Shown: positions 10,092-19,227, counted from the stretch's first letter. The stretch is 64,000 nucleotides of DNA from Skermanella rosea (GCF_016806835.2 NZ_CP086111.1:5697471-5761470), one strand, 5' to 3'. A program made the numbers and translations. The notes: generated by a model from the letters alone, not told the origin.

Positions 10092-10689
10092 GGTGGGTTT
10101 CTCCTTGACCCTGTGTGAGGACCCTTGCTGGGAGACCTTCTCGTTGGACGCGGTTCCGGACCGGACCTGGGGCGGGCGGCATCTCGGGCGCGGGCGCATC
10201 CTTGCCGCCACCCTGCCACATTTCGCCGCCGGGAGCCAACTCAACGAGGGAGCGCACAGGGCGGTTCCCCAAGTACCTGCGGGCGAAACGGAATATCGGC
10301 GGCCAGAACTGCCTGATTTTTAGGCGGCTTTCCGAAACGGTCGCGGTCCCGAAGAATTATGACAAAGTCGGGGCACGTTTTGCCCTTTGTTTCCGGTTCC
10401 TTCGTTCCCGCCGGACCGCCGGTTTATCGCCTATTTCTTGAGCAAATCACGGGTTCCGATCCCGTCCGCTGCCCGGCCCGTGCGCGGCCGCCGGCGCGTC
10501 ATCCGCCGAAACTGCTCATTTTTCGAGCGGCACGGATCTTGAAACGCTGGGCGGGCCTTGGGGCCTCGGCCGGTCTTGCCGATGCCCGCCGCCCGAACCC
10601 GTCACAGGATCAGGCCCCGCACCGCACCGCCGGTCCGGGCCATGAGATCGAGCGGGCCGTGTCGAACTGATCGAGAGGATGAGTCTAGA
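10092..10689. other. 598-bp divergent intergenic region glgC/amtB
   Basis: No convincing gene. It holds the leader and EcfG-type promoter of glgC on the left. On the right it holds the amtB leader, with a purine-rich ribosome site (GAGAGGATGAG) just before the amtB start. The amtB-side promoter is not clear. Confidence 0.6.
10243..10268 (-). promoter_or_regulatory. EcfG (general stress response) promoter for glgCA
   Basis: On the minus strand GGAAC (10268-10264) is followed after exactly 17 nt by CGTT (10246-10243). This is a full match to the GGAAC-N16/17-CGTT element used by the alphaproteobacterial sigma factor EcfG. Transcription would start near 10235 and leave a leader of about 145 nt before glgC. 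Confidence 0.6.
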
Positions 10690-12024
10690 ATGAGCCGTCT
10701 GTTTGCCTTCGCTGTTCCGCTGCTTGCGGCGATTCTGGGAGCGGTCGCCTTGCCGGCCGGCGCGCTGGCCCAGACCGAAGCCCCCACCATCGACACGGGC
10801 GATACCGCCTGGATGCTGACCTCGACCGCGCTGGTCCTGATGATGACCATCCCGGGCCTGGCCCTGTTCTACGGCGGCATGGTCCGCAAGATGAACCTGC
10901 TGGCCACCGTGATGCAGAGCTTCGCGATCTGCTGCCTCGTCGCCGTGCTGTGGGTGCTGGTCGGGTACAGCATCGCGTTCGGCAACGGGAACGCCTATTT
11001 CGGCGACTTCTCCAAGGTGCTGATGGCCGGCATGGACATGTCCGCGCCGTTCACCCTGGGCGCCGGGCTGGAGACCCCGGTCGCCTTCACGATCCCCGAA
11101 TCGGTGTTCGTGATGTTCCAGATGACCTTCGCGATCATCACCCCGGCGCTGATCACCGGCGCCTTCGCCGACCGCATGAAGTTCTCGGCCATGCTGCTGT
11201 TCACCGGCTTCTGGTCGATCCTGGTCTATGCCCCGGTCGCCCACTGGGTCTGGCACCCGAACGGCTTCCTGTTCGCCGACGGCGTGCTCGACTTCGCCGG
11301 CGGCACCGTCGTCCACATCAATGCCGGCATCGCCGGGCTGGTCGCGGCCATCGTCGTCGGCAAGCGCCGCGGCTACCCGACCGAGCACTTCGTCCCGAAC
11401 AACCTCGTGCTCAGCCTGATCGGCGCCTCGCTGCTGTGGGTGGGCTGGTTCGGCTTCAACGCCGGCTCGGCCGGTGCCGCCAACGGCCGCGCCGGCATGG
11501 CGATGCTGGTCACCATGGTCGCCGCCGCGGCGGCCGCCCTGGCCTGGATGTTCGCCGAGTGGATCGCCAAGGGCAAGCCGAGCGTGCTCGGCATCATCTC
11601 GGGCGCCATCGGCGGCCTGGTCGCCATCACCCCGGCCTCGGGCTTCGTCGATGCGGGCGGCGCCCTGGTCATCGGCATCGTCTCGGGCGTGATCTGCTTC
11701 TGGGGCGCCACCAGCCTCAAGTACATGCTGGGCTATGACGACAGCCTGGACGCCTTCGGGGTCCACGGCGTCGGCGGCATCGTCGGCGCGGTCCTGACCG
11801 GCGTCTTCGCCAAGGAAGCGATCGGCGGCTATCCAGGATTGCTGGAAGGCAACGGCGCCCAGGTCGTCACCCAGCTCTGGGGCATCGCCGCCACCATCGT
11901 GTGGAGCGCCGTCGCCTCCTTCGTCCTGCTGAAGGTGATCGACGTGGTCGTCGGCCTGCGGGTCAGCGAAGACGTCGAACGCGAAGGCCTCGACCTCGCC
12001 CTGCACGGCGAAGCGGTCCACTGA
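10690..12024 (+). CDS. amtB: Ammonium transporter AmtB
   Basis: AmtB is a trimeric inner-membrane ammonium channel. The 444-residue product has a cleavable N-terminal signal (to about residue 27, ALAQ), then about eleven membrane helices. Family signatures include GLALFYGGMVRKMN, the helix around AHWVWHPNGFL, and DSLDAFGVHGVGGIVGA with one of the pore histidines. The ATG at 10690 is preceded by GAGAGGA. glnK, which encodes the PII regulator and usually sits next to amtB, is absent on both sides. The gene is followed by a strong terminator. Confidence 0.97.
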   Translation: MSRLFAFAVPLLAAILGAVALPAGALAQTEAPTIDTGDTAWMLTSTALVLMMTIPGLALFYGGMVRKMNLLATVMQSFAICCLVAVLWVLVGYSIAFGNGNAYFGDFSKVLMAGMDMSAPFTLGAGLETPVAFTIPESVFVMFQMTFAIITPALITGAFADRMKFSAMLLFTGFWSILVYAPVAHWVWHPNGFLFADGVLDFAGGTVVHINAGIAGLVAAIVVGKRRGYPTEHFVPNNLVLSLIGASLLWVGWFGFNAGSAGAANGRAGMAMLVTMVAAAAAALAWMFAEWIAKGKPSVLGIISGAIGGLVAITPASGFVDAGGALVIGIVSGVICFWGATSLKYMLGYDDSLDAFGVHGVGGIVGAVLTGVFAKEAIGGYPGLLEGNGAQVVTQLWGIAATIVWSAVASFVLLKVIDVVVGLRVSEDVEREGLDLALHGEAVH

Positions 12025-12058
12025 CCGCGGCTGCCCGATCCGGGCGCAAGCAAGTCCA

Positions 12059-12096
12059 AGCCGCCGCCGGGGGAAACCCCGGCGGCGGTTTCTTGT
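12059..12096 (+). terminator. Intrinsic terminator of amtB
   Basis: A perfect 12-bp stem CCGCCGCCGGGG / CCCCGGCGGCGG with a GAAA tetraloop (12061-12088) is followed by TTTCTTGTCTT. It lies 36 bp after the amtB stop. Confidence 0.9.
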
Positions 12097-12379
12097 CTTC
12101 GGCCAAATGTCATCCGACAGCACTGTTCGCCGGCCGGCCGGAGTTGCCATTGATACCGGCTTCGACAGTAGCGACCTCGATGCACCGGACTTCCCTGCGG
12201 AGGGGCGGCGTCTCGCCGCCCGAGGTGCGCGGGACGCGCACCCTCCAGCTTGGAAGATTTCATCCGTGCCGGTGGCATCTCTATCGTCGAACCTGAACCG
12301 GCACATCCGTCCCCTTTCCTGAAGTTCCATCGCAAGCCCGGCCGATAATGCCGTGAAATTGCCGCCTTGATCAGGCATC
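12097..12379. other. Intergenic region before the PBP gene, with two tandem hairpins
   Basis: No gene is apparent. Two hairpins stand side by side: GGGCGGCG / CGCCGCCC (12203-12221) and GGTGCGCG / CGCGCACC (12224-12242), together bounded by GAGG and CCTC. There is no T-run, so they look like a REP-type element rather than a terminator. Confidence 0.5.
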
Positions 12380-14464
12380 GTGTCGGTGTGGACAGGCAAC
12401 CTCCGAACGATCACCTTGAGCAAACCTCCAGAACGGCCGGCCGACAGATCATCCCGCAAGGCATCCGCCGACCGCGGCGCCGGCAAGCAGCGGGCGCGTG
12501 ACCGCAAGGCTTCCGCCGTTCCGGCCGCCCGGCGGTCGATCCTCCGCGTGCTGGGAAGCTGGGCCGTGGTCGGCGCGATCTGGGCCGGCGTGGCCGGAGC
12601 ATCCGTGGTCGCGTATTTCGCCTACGACCTGCCCGACGTGTCCCAGGTGGCCCAGGCCGAGCGCCGGCCCGCCGTCACCGTGCTGGCCGCCGACGGCAGC
12701 AGGATCGAGCGGTACGGCGACATCCACGGCACCACGATCAATGCCGCCGACCTGCCGCCGCACCTGGTCCATGCCGTGCTGGCGACCGAGGACAGGCGCT
12801 TCTTCAGCCATTTCGGGATCGACCCGATCGGCCTGGTCCGCGCGGCCTTCGTCAATTTCCAGGCAGGAAGGGTCGTCCAGGGCGGCTCCACCATCACCCA
12901 GCAGCTCGCCAAGAACCTGTTCCTGACGCCCGACCGCACCATGGGCCGCAAGATCCAGGAGGCGATCCTGGCGATCTGGCTGGAGCGGACCTATTCCAAG
13001 AACCAGATCCTGACCGCCTACCTGAACCGGGTCTATCTGGGCGCCGGCACCTACGGCGTCGATGCCGCGGCGCAGACCTATTTCAACAAGCCGGCGACCG
13101 AGGTCAACCTGCGCGAGGCGGCCATCCTGGCGGGGCTGCTGAAGGCGCCGTCGCGCTATTCGCCGGCGGCCAACCCCGACCGCGCGGCCGAGCGGGCCGA
13201 GGTGGTGATCGCCGCCATGCTCGACGCCGGCTACATCACGGAGGCCGACATCCAGGCGATGCGGGCGGCCCCGCCGATGCCCCGGCGCAAGCCGGAAGGC
13301 GACGGCGACCGCTATTTCGCCGACTGGGTGGCCGACCAGATCGTCGGCTTCATCGGCAAGGAACATGACGACATCACCGTCCACACCACCATGGACCGGC
13401 GGCTCCAGCAGGCGGCGGAACGGCGGCTGGACGCGTCCCTGTCAGGGGCCGGCCTCGCCGCCCGCGCCGAGCAGGGCGCGCTGGTGGCGCTCAGCCCGGA
13501 CGGCGCGGTCCGCGCGCTGATCGGCGGGTCGAGCTACGGCGAGAGCCAGTTCAACCGCGCCACCCAGGCGCTGCGCCAGCCCGGCTCGGCGTTCAAGCCG
13601 CTGGTCTTCCTGGCGGCGCTGGAGAACGGCATGACGGCGGACACGCTGGTGGACGACGCCCCGGTCCGGATCGACGGCTGGCAGCCGGCCAATTTCGAGA
13701 AGGGCTTCCACGGCCCGATGTCGCTGCGCGACGCGTTGGCCCATTCGGTCAATACGGCGGCGATCCGGGTGCTGGACCGCACCGGCGTCGAGCCGGTCGC
13801 CACCCTGGCGCGCCGGCTTGGCATCACCTCGCCCATGGGCAAGGACCTGAGCCTGGCGCTCGGCACCAGCGAGGTGACCCTGCTGGAGCTGGCCGGCGCC
13901 TACACCGCCTTCGCCAACGGCGGCCGGGCGGTCTGGCCCTACGCCGTCACCCGGATCGAGGACCGCGCCGGCCGGGTGCTTTACCAGCGCCGCGGCTCCG
14001 CCGGGGCCACGCCGGTGATCGATCCGGCGTACCTCGCGGAGCTGAACCGCATGCTGATGGCGGTGGTCGAGTACGGCACCGGCAAGTCTGCCAAGCTGGA
14101 CCGCATGGCGGCCGGCAAGACCGGCACCAGCCAGGAATACCGGGACGCCTGGTTCGTCGGCTTCACCGCCGACTATGTCGCGGGGGTCTGGCTCGGGAAC
14201 GACGACAACCAGCCGATGAAGCGGGTTACCGGCGGTGGGCTGCCGGCCCGCATCTGGCGCGATTTCATGATGGATGCCCACCGGGGCCTGCCGCCGCGCA
14301 TGATCCCCGGCCTCGACCATGCCCCGCCGCAGGCCGGCGCGCCGATGCTGGTGGCCGACGACCGGGATCCGGGGTCGGCGGACCCGTCCTCCGGCCCGCT
14401 GTCCGACGTGCCGTTGCTGGGCCAGTTCCAGCGGCTGCTCCAGAACCTGACCGGCGGCCGGTAG
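12380..14464 (+). CDS. Class A penicillin-binding protein, PBP1A type
   Basis: A bifunctional peptidoglycan synthase anchored in the inner membrane with its enzyme domains in the periplasm. The N-terminus is short, basic and cytoplasmic. One membrane helix follows at about residues 55-77, then a GT51 glycosyltransferase domain with EDRRFFSHFGIDPIG and GGSTITQQLAKNLF. The transpeptidase domain has the active-site Ser in GSAFK, then SVN and KTGTS. Length is 694. The GTG at 12380 is the first start; the TTG at 12416, giving MSKPPERP, is equally plausible. The compact size without an OB insert fits the PBP1A/MrcA group found in alphaproteobacteria. Confidence 0.92.
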   Translation: MSVWTGNLRTITLSKPPERPADRSSRKASADRGAGKQRARDRKASAVPAARRSILRVLGSWAVVGAIWAGVAGASVVAYFAYDLPDVSQVAQAERRPAVTVLAADGSRIERYGDIHGTTINAADLPPHLVHAVLATEDRRFFSHFGIDPIGLVRAAFVNFQAGRVVQGGSTITQQLAKNLFLTPDRTMGRKIQEAILAIWLERTYSKNQILTAYLNRVYLGAGTYGVDAAAQTYFNKPATEVNLREAAILAGLLKAPSRYSPAANPDRAAERAEVVIAAMLDAGYITEADIQAMRAAPPMPRRKPEGDGDRYFADWVADQIVGFIGKEHDDITVHTTMDRRLQQAAERRLDASLSGAGLAARAEQGALVALSPDGAVRALIGGSSYGESQFNRATQALRQPGSAFKPLVFLAALENGMTADTLVDDAPVRIDGWQPANFEKGFHGPMSLRDALAHSVNTAAIRVLDRTGVEPVATLARRLGITSPMGKDLSLALGTSEVTLLELAGAYTAFANGGRAVWPYAVTRIEDRAGRVLYQRRGSAGATPVIDPAYLAELNRMLMAVVEYGTGKSAKLDRMAAGKTGTSQEYRDAWFVGFTADYVAGVWLGNDDNQPMKRVTGGGLPARIWRDFMMDAHRGLPPRMIPGLDHAPPQAGAPMLVADDRDPGSADPSSGPLSDVPLLGQFQRLLQNLTGGR

Positions 14465-14502
14465 GGCGGGGCGGCGGGGAGTCCCGCCGCCCGTCCGGGA
14501 GG

Positions 14503-15900
14503 TCAGTCGCCCGACGCGATCCGGTCGACCAGCTGCTTCACGGTCGGGATGAAGCCGTCCGCGTAGAACGGATCGTCGGCGAACCGGTAGGCGTTGTGGC
14601 CGGCAAACATCAGCTGCGTCTCGCAATCGTCCGAGTGGCTGATCTCCTGCAGGGTCTTCTGGATGCAGAAGGAGCGCGGGTCGGCCTTCTTGCCGGTCGT
14701 GCCTTCCTCGTTCTGCGCCCAGTTGGAGAACATGCAGGCCGACAGGCAGCCCATGCAGTTGATCTGGTCGGTCAGGATCTCGTTGGACTTCTCCGGCGTC
14801 ACGAAGATCAGCGTGCCGTCGGGGGTCTTCAGGGCCTCCTTGAACCCGGCCTCGACCCAGCCGAAAGCGCGGTCGCGGTCGTGCGCGGTCAGGTAGACCG
14901 GGCGGCCGCGCGGGCCGACGCGGAACTCGGTGTCGTGCTCGCCCACCGGCTTGACCGAATAGGCCACCTGGCGCTCGCCCCGGCCGCGCAGCTCCTGGAT
15001 GAACGGGTTGTTCACCGCCGACGAGTAGAAGCCGGTCGGCGAGAACTTGTTCAGGAAGACGTCGCCCTCCTTCAAGGTCAGGAGCTTGCGCTTCCACGCC
15101 TCGGAGATCGGGCTCTCCTGGGTGAGCAGCGGGCGGGTGCCGTACTGGAAGGCGATCGGCCCCAGGTCGGGGTTGTCGATCCACTCCTCCCACTCGCGCA
15201 GGTACCAGACGCCGCCGGCCATGATGATCGGCGTGTTCTCCAGCCCGAAGCTGTTCATCATCTGGCGCAGCGCCAGCACCCGGGGGAACGGATCCTCCGG
15301 CGCCTCCGGGTCCTCGCTGTTGGACAGGCCGTTGTGCCCGCCCGCCCGCCAGGGGTCCTCGTAGACGACGCCGCCCAGGTTGTCCGCGAACCTGTGGTAC
15401 GCCCGCTTCCACAGCGCGCGGAACGCCCGCGCCGAGGAGACGATCGGGTAATAGTGGATGCCGTAGCGCACCGCGATCTCGGCCACCTTGTAGGGCATGC
15501 CAGCGCCGCAGGTGACGCCGTGGACCATGCCCTTGGCGCCTTCCAGGATGCCGTGCAGGATCCGCTCGGCCGCCGCCATCTCCCACAGGACGTTCATGTG
15601 GATGCGGCCCTGGCCGTTGGAGACCTCGTGGGCGATGCGCGCCTGCGTGATCCCGCCGGCGATCGAGTATGCGACCAACTCCTCGTGCCGCTCGCGCCGC
15701 GTCCTGCCATGATAGACCTGATCGACGGGCTTGCCGTCGTCATCGAAGCTGTCGGCGTTCACGCCGGAAAATGTGCCGACCCCGCCTGCCGCTGCCCAGG
15801 CGCCGGAACTCTCGCCGTTGGACACGGAGATGCCCTTGCCGCCTTCGACCAGCGGCAGGACCTCACGACCCGAGATCAGCAAAGGCTTGAGCGCCTTCAA
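14503..15900 (-). CDS. NAD(P)H-dependent flavin oxidoreductase (nitronate monooxygenase family) with Cys-rich C-terminus
   Basis: A flavin-binding TIM-barrel protein related to 2-nitropropane dioxygenase/YrpB. The middle contains the typical GVTCGAGMPYK, PIIMAGGV and FQYGTRPLLTQES motifs that bind FMN and substrate. The C-terminal third is unusual for the family: NCMGCLSACMF and a later Cys (SFC) could form a metal or Fe-S site. I chose the TTG at 15900 because GGAGG lies 5 nt upstream; this gives 465 residues starting MKALKPLL. An upstream in-frame TTG at 15912 overlaps that ribosome site. The substrate is unknown. Confidence 0.82.
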   Translation of the reverse strand: MKALKPLLISGREVLPLVEGGKGISVSNGESSGAWAAAGGVGTFSGVNADSFDDDGKPVDQVYHGRTRRERHEELVAYSIAGGITQARIAHEVSNGQGRIHMNVLWEMAAAERILHGILEGAKGMVHGVTCGAGMPYKVAEIAVRYGIHYYPIVSSARAFRALWKRAYHRFADNLGGVVYEDPWRAGGHNGLSNSEDPEAPEDPFPRVLALRQMMNSFGLENTPIIMAGGVWYLREWEEWIDNPDLGPIAFQYGTRPLLTQESPISEAWKRKLLTLKEGDVFLNKFSPTGFYSSAVNNPFIQELRGRGERQVAYSVKPVGEHDTEFRVGPRGRPVYLTAHDRDRAFGWVEAGFKEALKTPDGTLIFVTPEKSNEILTDQINCMGCLSACMFSNWAQNEEGTTGKKADPRSFCIQKTLQEISHSDDCETQLMFAGHNAYRFADDPFYADGFIPTVKQLVDRIASGD

Positions 15901-16062
15901 CGAAACCTCCAAAAAGCTGCTTTATTCTTCGACCCGCAGACACGGACAGCCGCTCACCGGTTTCGCTCCGGCGGCGGCCACGGCCTGCCCTTACTGCTCC
16001 ATATATGAAAAATTTGCGACGCAGAAGAGTGGCAGTCGAATAATTATCGCGAATCCGTCCGC

Positions 16063-16800
16063 TCAGCCGCCCAGTACCGCCAGAATGTCACGGGGCCGGT
16101 CGGTGAAGACGGCGGCGACCCCGAGCGCCACCAGCTCCTTCGCCCGCGCCGGATCGTTCACGGTATAGGCCAGCACGGGCCGCCCGGTCGCCAGGTATTC
16201 CGCGATGCTTCGGGCATTCTCGCGCGACGCGTTGACGTTGATGGTCGAGGATTCCACCCGGTCTGCGACGTTCCGCCAGTCGCGCGGGCGTCGGTCGATC
16301 AGGTAGCCGCGCGGCCAGTCGGGCATATGGTCGCGTGCCGTCTCCAGGCTCGGCACCTCGAAGCTGGAGACCAGCGGCGCCGGCCGGTCGGCCGGCCACA
16401 GCGCCCGCGCCGCGTCGAGCGCGACCCTGGCGGTCTCGACCTCGCGCCCGGGGCACGGCTTGATCTCCAGGTTGATGCCCAGGTCCAGTTCCAGGACCAG
16501 CGCCAGCGTCTCCTCCAGCGTCGGGATGCGCTCGCCGGCGAACTCCGGCGCGAAGCGCACGCCGGCGTCCAGATCCCGCAGGTCCGCGAAGTCCAGGCCC
16601 GCCACGGCGCCGCGGCCGTCCGTGGTGCGGTCCACGTCGTCGTCGTGCATCAGGACCGGCACGCCGTCGCGCGACAGCTTGACGTCCACCTCGACCCAGC
16701 GGGCGCCCTGCCCGGCCGCGACCCGGATGCCGGCCAGCGTGTTCTCCGGCGCATAGGCCCTGGCGCCGCGATGGCCGATGGTCTTTGGAAACGACAGCAT
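16063..16800 (-). CDS. ugpQ: Glycerophosphodiester phosphodiesterase
   Basis: It hydrolyses glycerophosphodiesters to glycerol-3-phosphate and an alcohol. The 245-residue TIM-barrel protein opens with the signature TIGHRGARAYAPENTLA, whose His-Arg-Gly and Glu-Asn form the catalytic and metal site. VEVDVKLSRDGVPVLMHDD and LEIKP follow. There is no signal peptide, so it is cytoplasmic like E. coli UgpQ rather than GlpQ. It is divergent from the EpmB-like gene and about 127 bp from it. No glycerol-phosphate transporter is nearby. Confidence 0.93.
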   Translation of the reverse strand: MLSFPKTIGHRGARAYAPENTLAGIRVAAGQGARWVEVDVKLSRDGVPVLMHDDDVDRTTDGRGAVAGLDFADLRDLDAGVRFAPEFAGERIPTLEETLALVLELDLGINLEIKPCPGREVETARVALDAARALWPADRPAPLVSSFEVPSLETARDHMPDWPRGYLIDRRPRDWRNVADRVESSTINVNASRENARSIAEYLATGRPVLAYTVNDPARAKELVALGVAAVFTDRPRDILAVLGG

Positions 16801-16927
16801 GATGACGGGTGGATCCCTGATCTGTTGAGCGAGCGGGTGGCATGCCGGGCGGCGCCGACCTATAGTCCGGACCGGCCGGTATAACCCAAATCCGGTATAG
16901 ACCGAGTTACAGCACGAGTCCCCGATC

Positions 16928-17989
16928 ATGAAAAGTACCGCGACGGCGCGCAGCCTGGACGGCCTCGTCGCCGCCGGCGCCCTTGCGCCGGAGCGGGCCG
17001 CCGCCCTCGGGCGGGTGGCGGAACGCTACGCCATCGCCGTCACGCCGCACCTGCTGGACCGGCTCGACGGCGCCGACCCCGCCGGCCCGCTTGCCCGCCA
17101 GTACCTGCCCTCGGAGCAGGAGCTGGAGATCCGCCCGGAGGAGCTGGCCGACCCGATCGGCGACGGGGCCCATTCCCCGGTCAAGGGCATCGTCCACCGC
17201 TATCCCGACCGGGTGTTGCTGAAGGCGCTGCACGCCTGCCCGGTCTATTGCCGATTCTGCTTCCGGCGGGAGATGGTCGGCCCCGGCGGCGACGCGCTCG
17301 ACCCGGCCGAACTGGCGGCGGCACTCGACTATATCCGCGCCCGCGAGGAGGTCTGGGAGGTGATCCTGACCGGCGGCGACCCGCTGATGCTGGCGCCGCG
17401 CCGGCTGGCCGGCATCGTCGCAGCACTGGACGCCATGCCCCATGTCGGGGTGGTGAGGCTGCACAGCCGCGTGCCGGTGGCCGACCCGGGCCGGATCGAC
17501 GACGCCCTGGTGGCCGCGCTGAAGGCGTCGGACACGGCGGTCTGGCTGGCAGTCCACTGCAACCATCCGGACGAGCTGACGGCGGAGGCCAGGTCGGCGC
17601 TGGCCAGGATCGCCGACGCCGGCATCCCGCTGGTCAGCCAGACCGTCCTGCTGCGCGGCGTCAACGACGATGCCACCGTCCTGGAGGCGCTGTTCCGCGC
17701 GCTGGTGCGCGCCCGGGTCAAGCCCTACTACCTCCATCACGGGGATCTGGCGCCGGGGACGGGACATTTCCGGACCGATCCGGCCCGGGGCCGCGACTTG
17801 GTCCGGAGCCTGCGCGGGCGGGTATCCGGCCTGTGCCAACCGACCTACGTGCTCGACATCCCGGGCGGCCACGGCAAGGCGCCGATCGGGCCGGACTACC
17901 TGGAGGGGGACGCCGAAGCCGGCTACCTGGTCGAGGATTACCGGGGCAACCGGCACGCCTATCCGCCGAAGCCGCCGGGCGGCGCCTGA
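16928..17989 (+). CDS. Lysine 2,3-aminomutase family radical SAM enzyme (EpmB-like)
   Basis: A radical SAM/PLP enzyme that shifts the amino group of lysine. The 4Fe-4S-binding cysteines are Cys104, Cys108 and Cys111 in CPVYCRFCF. SPVKGIVHRYPDRVLL, TGGDPL and the PLP-region PYYLHHGD complete the family pattern. At 353 residues it matches EpmB (about 340), which makes beta-lysine for elongation factor P, rather than the longer fermentative KamA. Neither efp nor epmA is in the window, so the biological role is inferred only from length and family. Confidence 0.88.
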   Translation: MKSTATARSLDGLVAAGALAPERAAALGRVAERYAIAVTPHLLDRLDGADPAGPLARQYLPSEQELEIRPEELADPIGDGAHSPVKGIVHRYPDRVLLKALHACPVYCRFCFRREMVGPGGDALDPAELAAALDYIRAREEVWEVILTGGDPLMLAPRRLAGIVAALDAMPHVGVVRLHSRVPVADPGRIDDALVAALKASDTAVWLAVHCNHPDELTAEARSALARIADAGIPLVSQTVLLRGVNDDATVLEALFRALVRARVKPYYLHHGDLAPGTGHFRTDPARGRDLVRSLRGRVSGLCQPTYVLDIPGGHGKAPIGPDYLEGDAEAGYLVEDYRGNRHAYPPKPPGGA

Positions 17990-18016
17990 ACGGGGAGGTC
18001 CGATCGGGAAGGCCGG

Positions 18017-18628
18017 CTAGTCGATCGGGCGGACCATGGTCCCCGGCGGCTGGGCGCTGATGGTGCCGGGCAGGGTGCCGAACCCGTCGGGGAAAAGCTG
18101 CTTGGCGATGTCGCTGACCAGGAACCGGAAACCCGCCTGCCCCGGCGACACGCTGCCCACCATCCGGTCGGTGGCGGTGTTGAGCGGCTCGCCGCCGTCG
18201 CAGAAAGCCGCGGTGATCCGCGTGGCCGCCATCAGGTCGCTCTGCTCCGGCGGGGGTTCCGCCTCCACGTCGTTGGTCCGGGTGCAGAGCGCCGGCGCCT
18301 CCATCATCTCCTCGCCGTGGAACGCGATGACCAGGCGATAATCCTTGGAGCGGTCGAAACCGACGCCGGACGTGAAATTGGTCTGCGGGTCCATCAGCGT
18401 GGTCGGCAAGGCTTCCACCACCTTGCGGCTGAAGTCGTCCGGCGAAGATCCTTTCATGACGCCGATGACGATCACGTCGAAACCGCTCTCCGGCGGCGCC
18501 GGGGCGGTTACCGGATCCTGCTGGGTTTCCGCCCGGGGAGCGTCCTGGGCCATGGCGCCGGTCGCCCCGAACGCGATCATGGCACAGGTCAGCCCGGCCG
18601 CGGCGGCACGGAAACAGGGCGTGCTCAT
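18017..18628 (-). CDS. Secreted protein of unknown function
   Basis: A 203-residue protein with a clear signal peptide (cleavage near GAMAQ, about residue 27). The mature part has no family I recognise. It contains a VIVIGVMKG strand, a stretch resembling a redox or lipid-binding fold (YRLVIAFHG), and two cysteines (PALCTR, AAFCDGG) that could form a disulfide. GAGGAGA precedes the ATG. A perfect EcfG-type promoter lies about 55 bp upstream, so it is probably an exported general stress protein. Confidence 0.82.
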   Translation of the reverse strand: MSTPCFRAAAAGLTCAMIAFGATGAMAQDAPRAETQQDPVTAPAPPESGFDVIVIGVMKGSSPDDFSRKVVEALPTTLMDPQTNFTSGVGFDRSKDYRLVIAFHGEEMMEAPALCTRTNDVEAEPPPEQSDLMAATRITAAFCDGGEPLNTATDRMVGSVSPGQAGFRFLVSDIAKQLFPDGFGTLPGTISAQPPGTMVRPID

Positions 18629-18681
18629 GGTGTTCTCCTCGCTGTCGAGACGGCGGCCGATCGATGCCGCACGTTTCGACA

Positions 18682-18706
18682 AACGAACCATTTCCTCGGA
18701 AGTTCC
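18682..18706 (-). promoter_or_regulatory. EcfG (general stress response) promoter of the secreted protein
   Basis: On the minus strand GGAAC (18706-18702), then 16 nt, then CGTT (18685-18682). This is an exact match to the alphaproteobacterial general stress promoter. The start codon at 18628 is 54 bp downstream, giving a short leader. Confidence 0.65.
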
Positions 18707-18725
18707 GTGTCCGCCCGGACGCGGG

Positions 18726-19181
18726 TCAGGGCAATTGTGCGACCGAACACCAGGTCTGGCGGGCCTTGCCGCCATAGGGACGGGCTAGGCCGGCGGCGAT
18801 CAGATGCTCGCCGACGTCGCGACCGGACCGGGTGAGCACGCGGGCGCGAACCCGTCCGCCGTACTTGTCGTGCTGGATGTCGTGGAGCGTGACGCCGGGC
18901 TCGGCCAGCAGCGTCTCGGTCAGCTGCCGGGCCTGCTCGGCCATGTCCTTCTCGCGCTGGCACTTGCCGCGCTTCTCCGGCGTGTCGATGCCGTCGATCC
19001 GGACGCGGGTGACCACTTCCTGGTCCAGCCAGACCAGCACGCGGACCTCCAGCGTGTCGCCGTCGATCACCTGGGTCACGAGGCCGGGGACCGGCCCCGA
19101 CAGCCGTTCCGCGGCCTGAGAAGAGGCCGGGATCGCGAGGACGGAGAAGAGAAGGGCGGTGATGAGGAGGTACCGGCGCAC
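18726..19181 (-). CDS. Secreted thermonuclease-like (SNase) protein
   Basis: A 151-residue exported protein with a signal peptide of about 23 residues (ending SSQAAE) and one staphylococcal-nuclease-like OB-fold domain. Typical motifs are VIDGDTLEVR, RIDGIDTPE and DKYGGRVRARV; these supply the Asp, Arg and Glu of the calcium-dependent nuclease site. The start is GTG. A TTGAGC-N17-TATCCT promoter lies at 19256-19228 on the same strand. It probably cleaves nucleic acid outside the cytoplasm, but many family members have unproven substrates. Confidence 0.87.
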   Translation of the reverse strand: MRRYLLITALLFSVLAIPASSQAAERLSGPVPGLVTQVIDGDTLEVRVLVWLDQEVVTRVRIDGIDTPEKRGKCQREKDMAEQARQLTETLLAEPGVTLHDIQHDKYGGRVRARVLTRSGRDVGEHLIAAGLARPYGGKARQTWCSVAQLP

Positions 19182-19227
19182 GGGAGCGGATCCAGGGGAG
19201 CGGCGGACGGAAATCGCCCGCCTATCG

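Noticed and set aside
10528-10543. Possible sigma-54 promoter (CGGCACG-N4-TTGAA) before amtB
   Set aside because: It resembles TGGCACG-N4-TTGCA but has A in place of the nearly invariant C of the -12 GC. No NtrC-type enhancer site was seen, so it is too weak to call.
12107-12322. Small open frame (71 codons) between amtB and the PBP gene
   Set aside because: It has no ribosome site or recognisable family, and it covers the two tandem hairpins.
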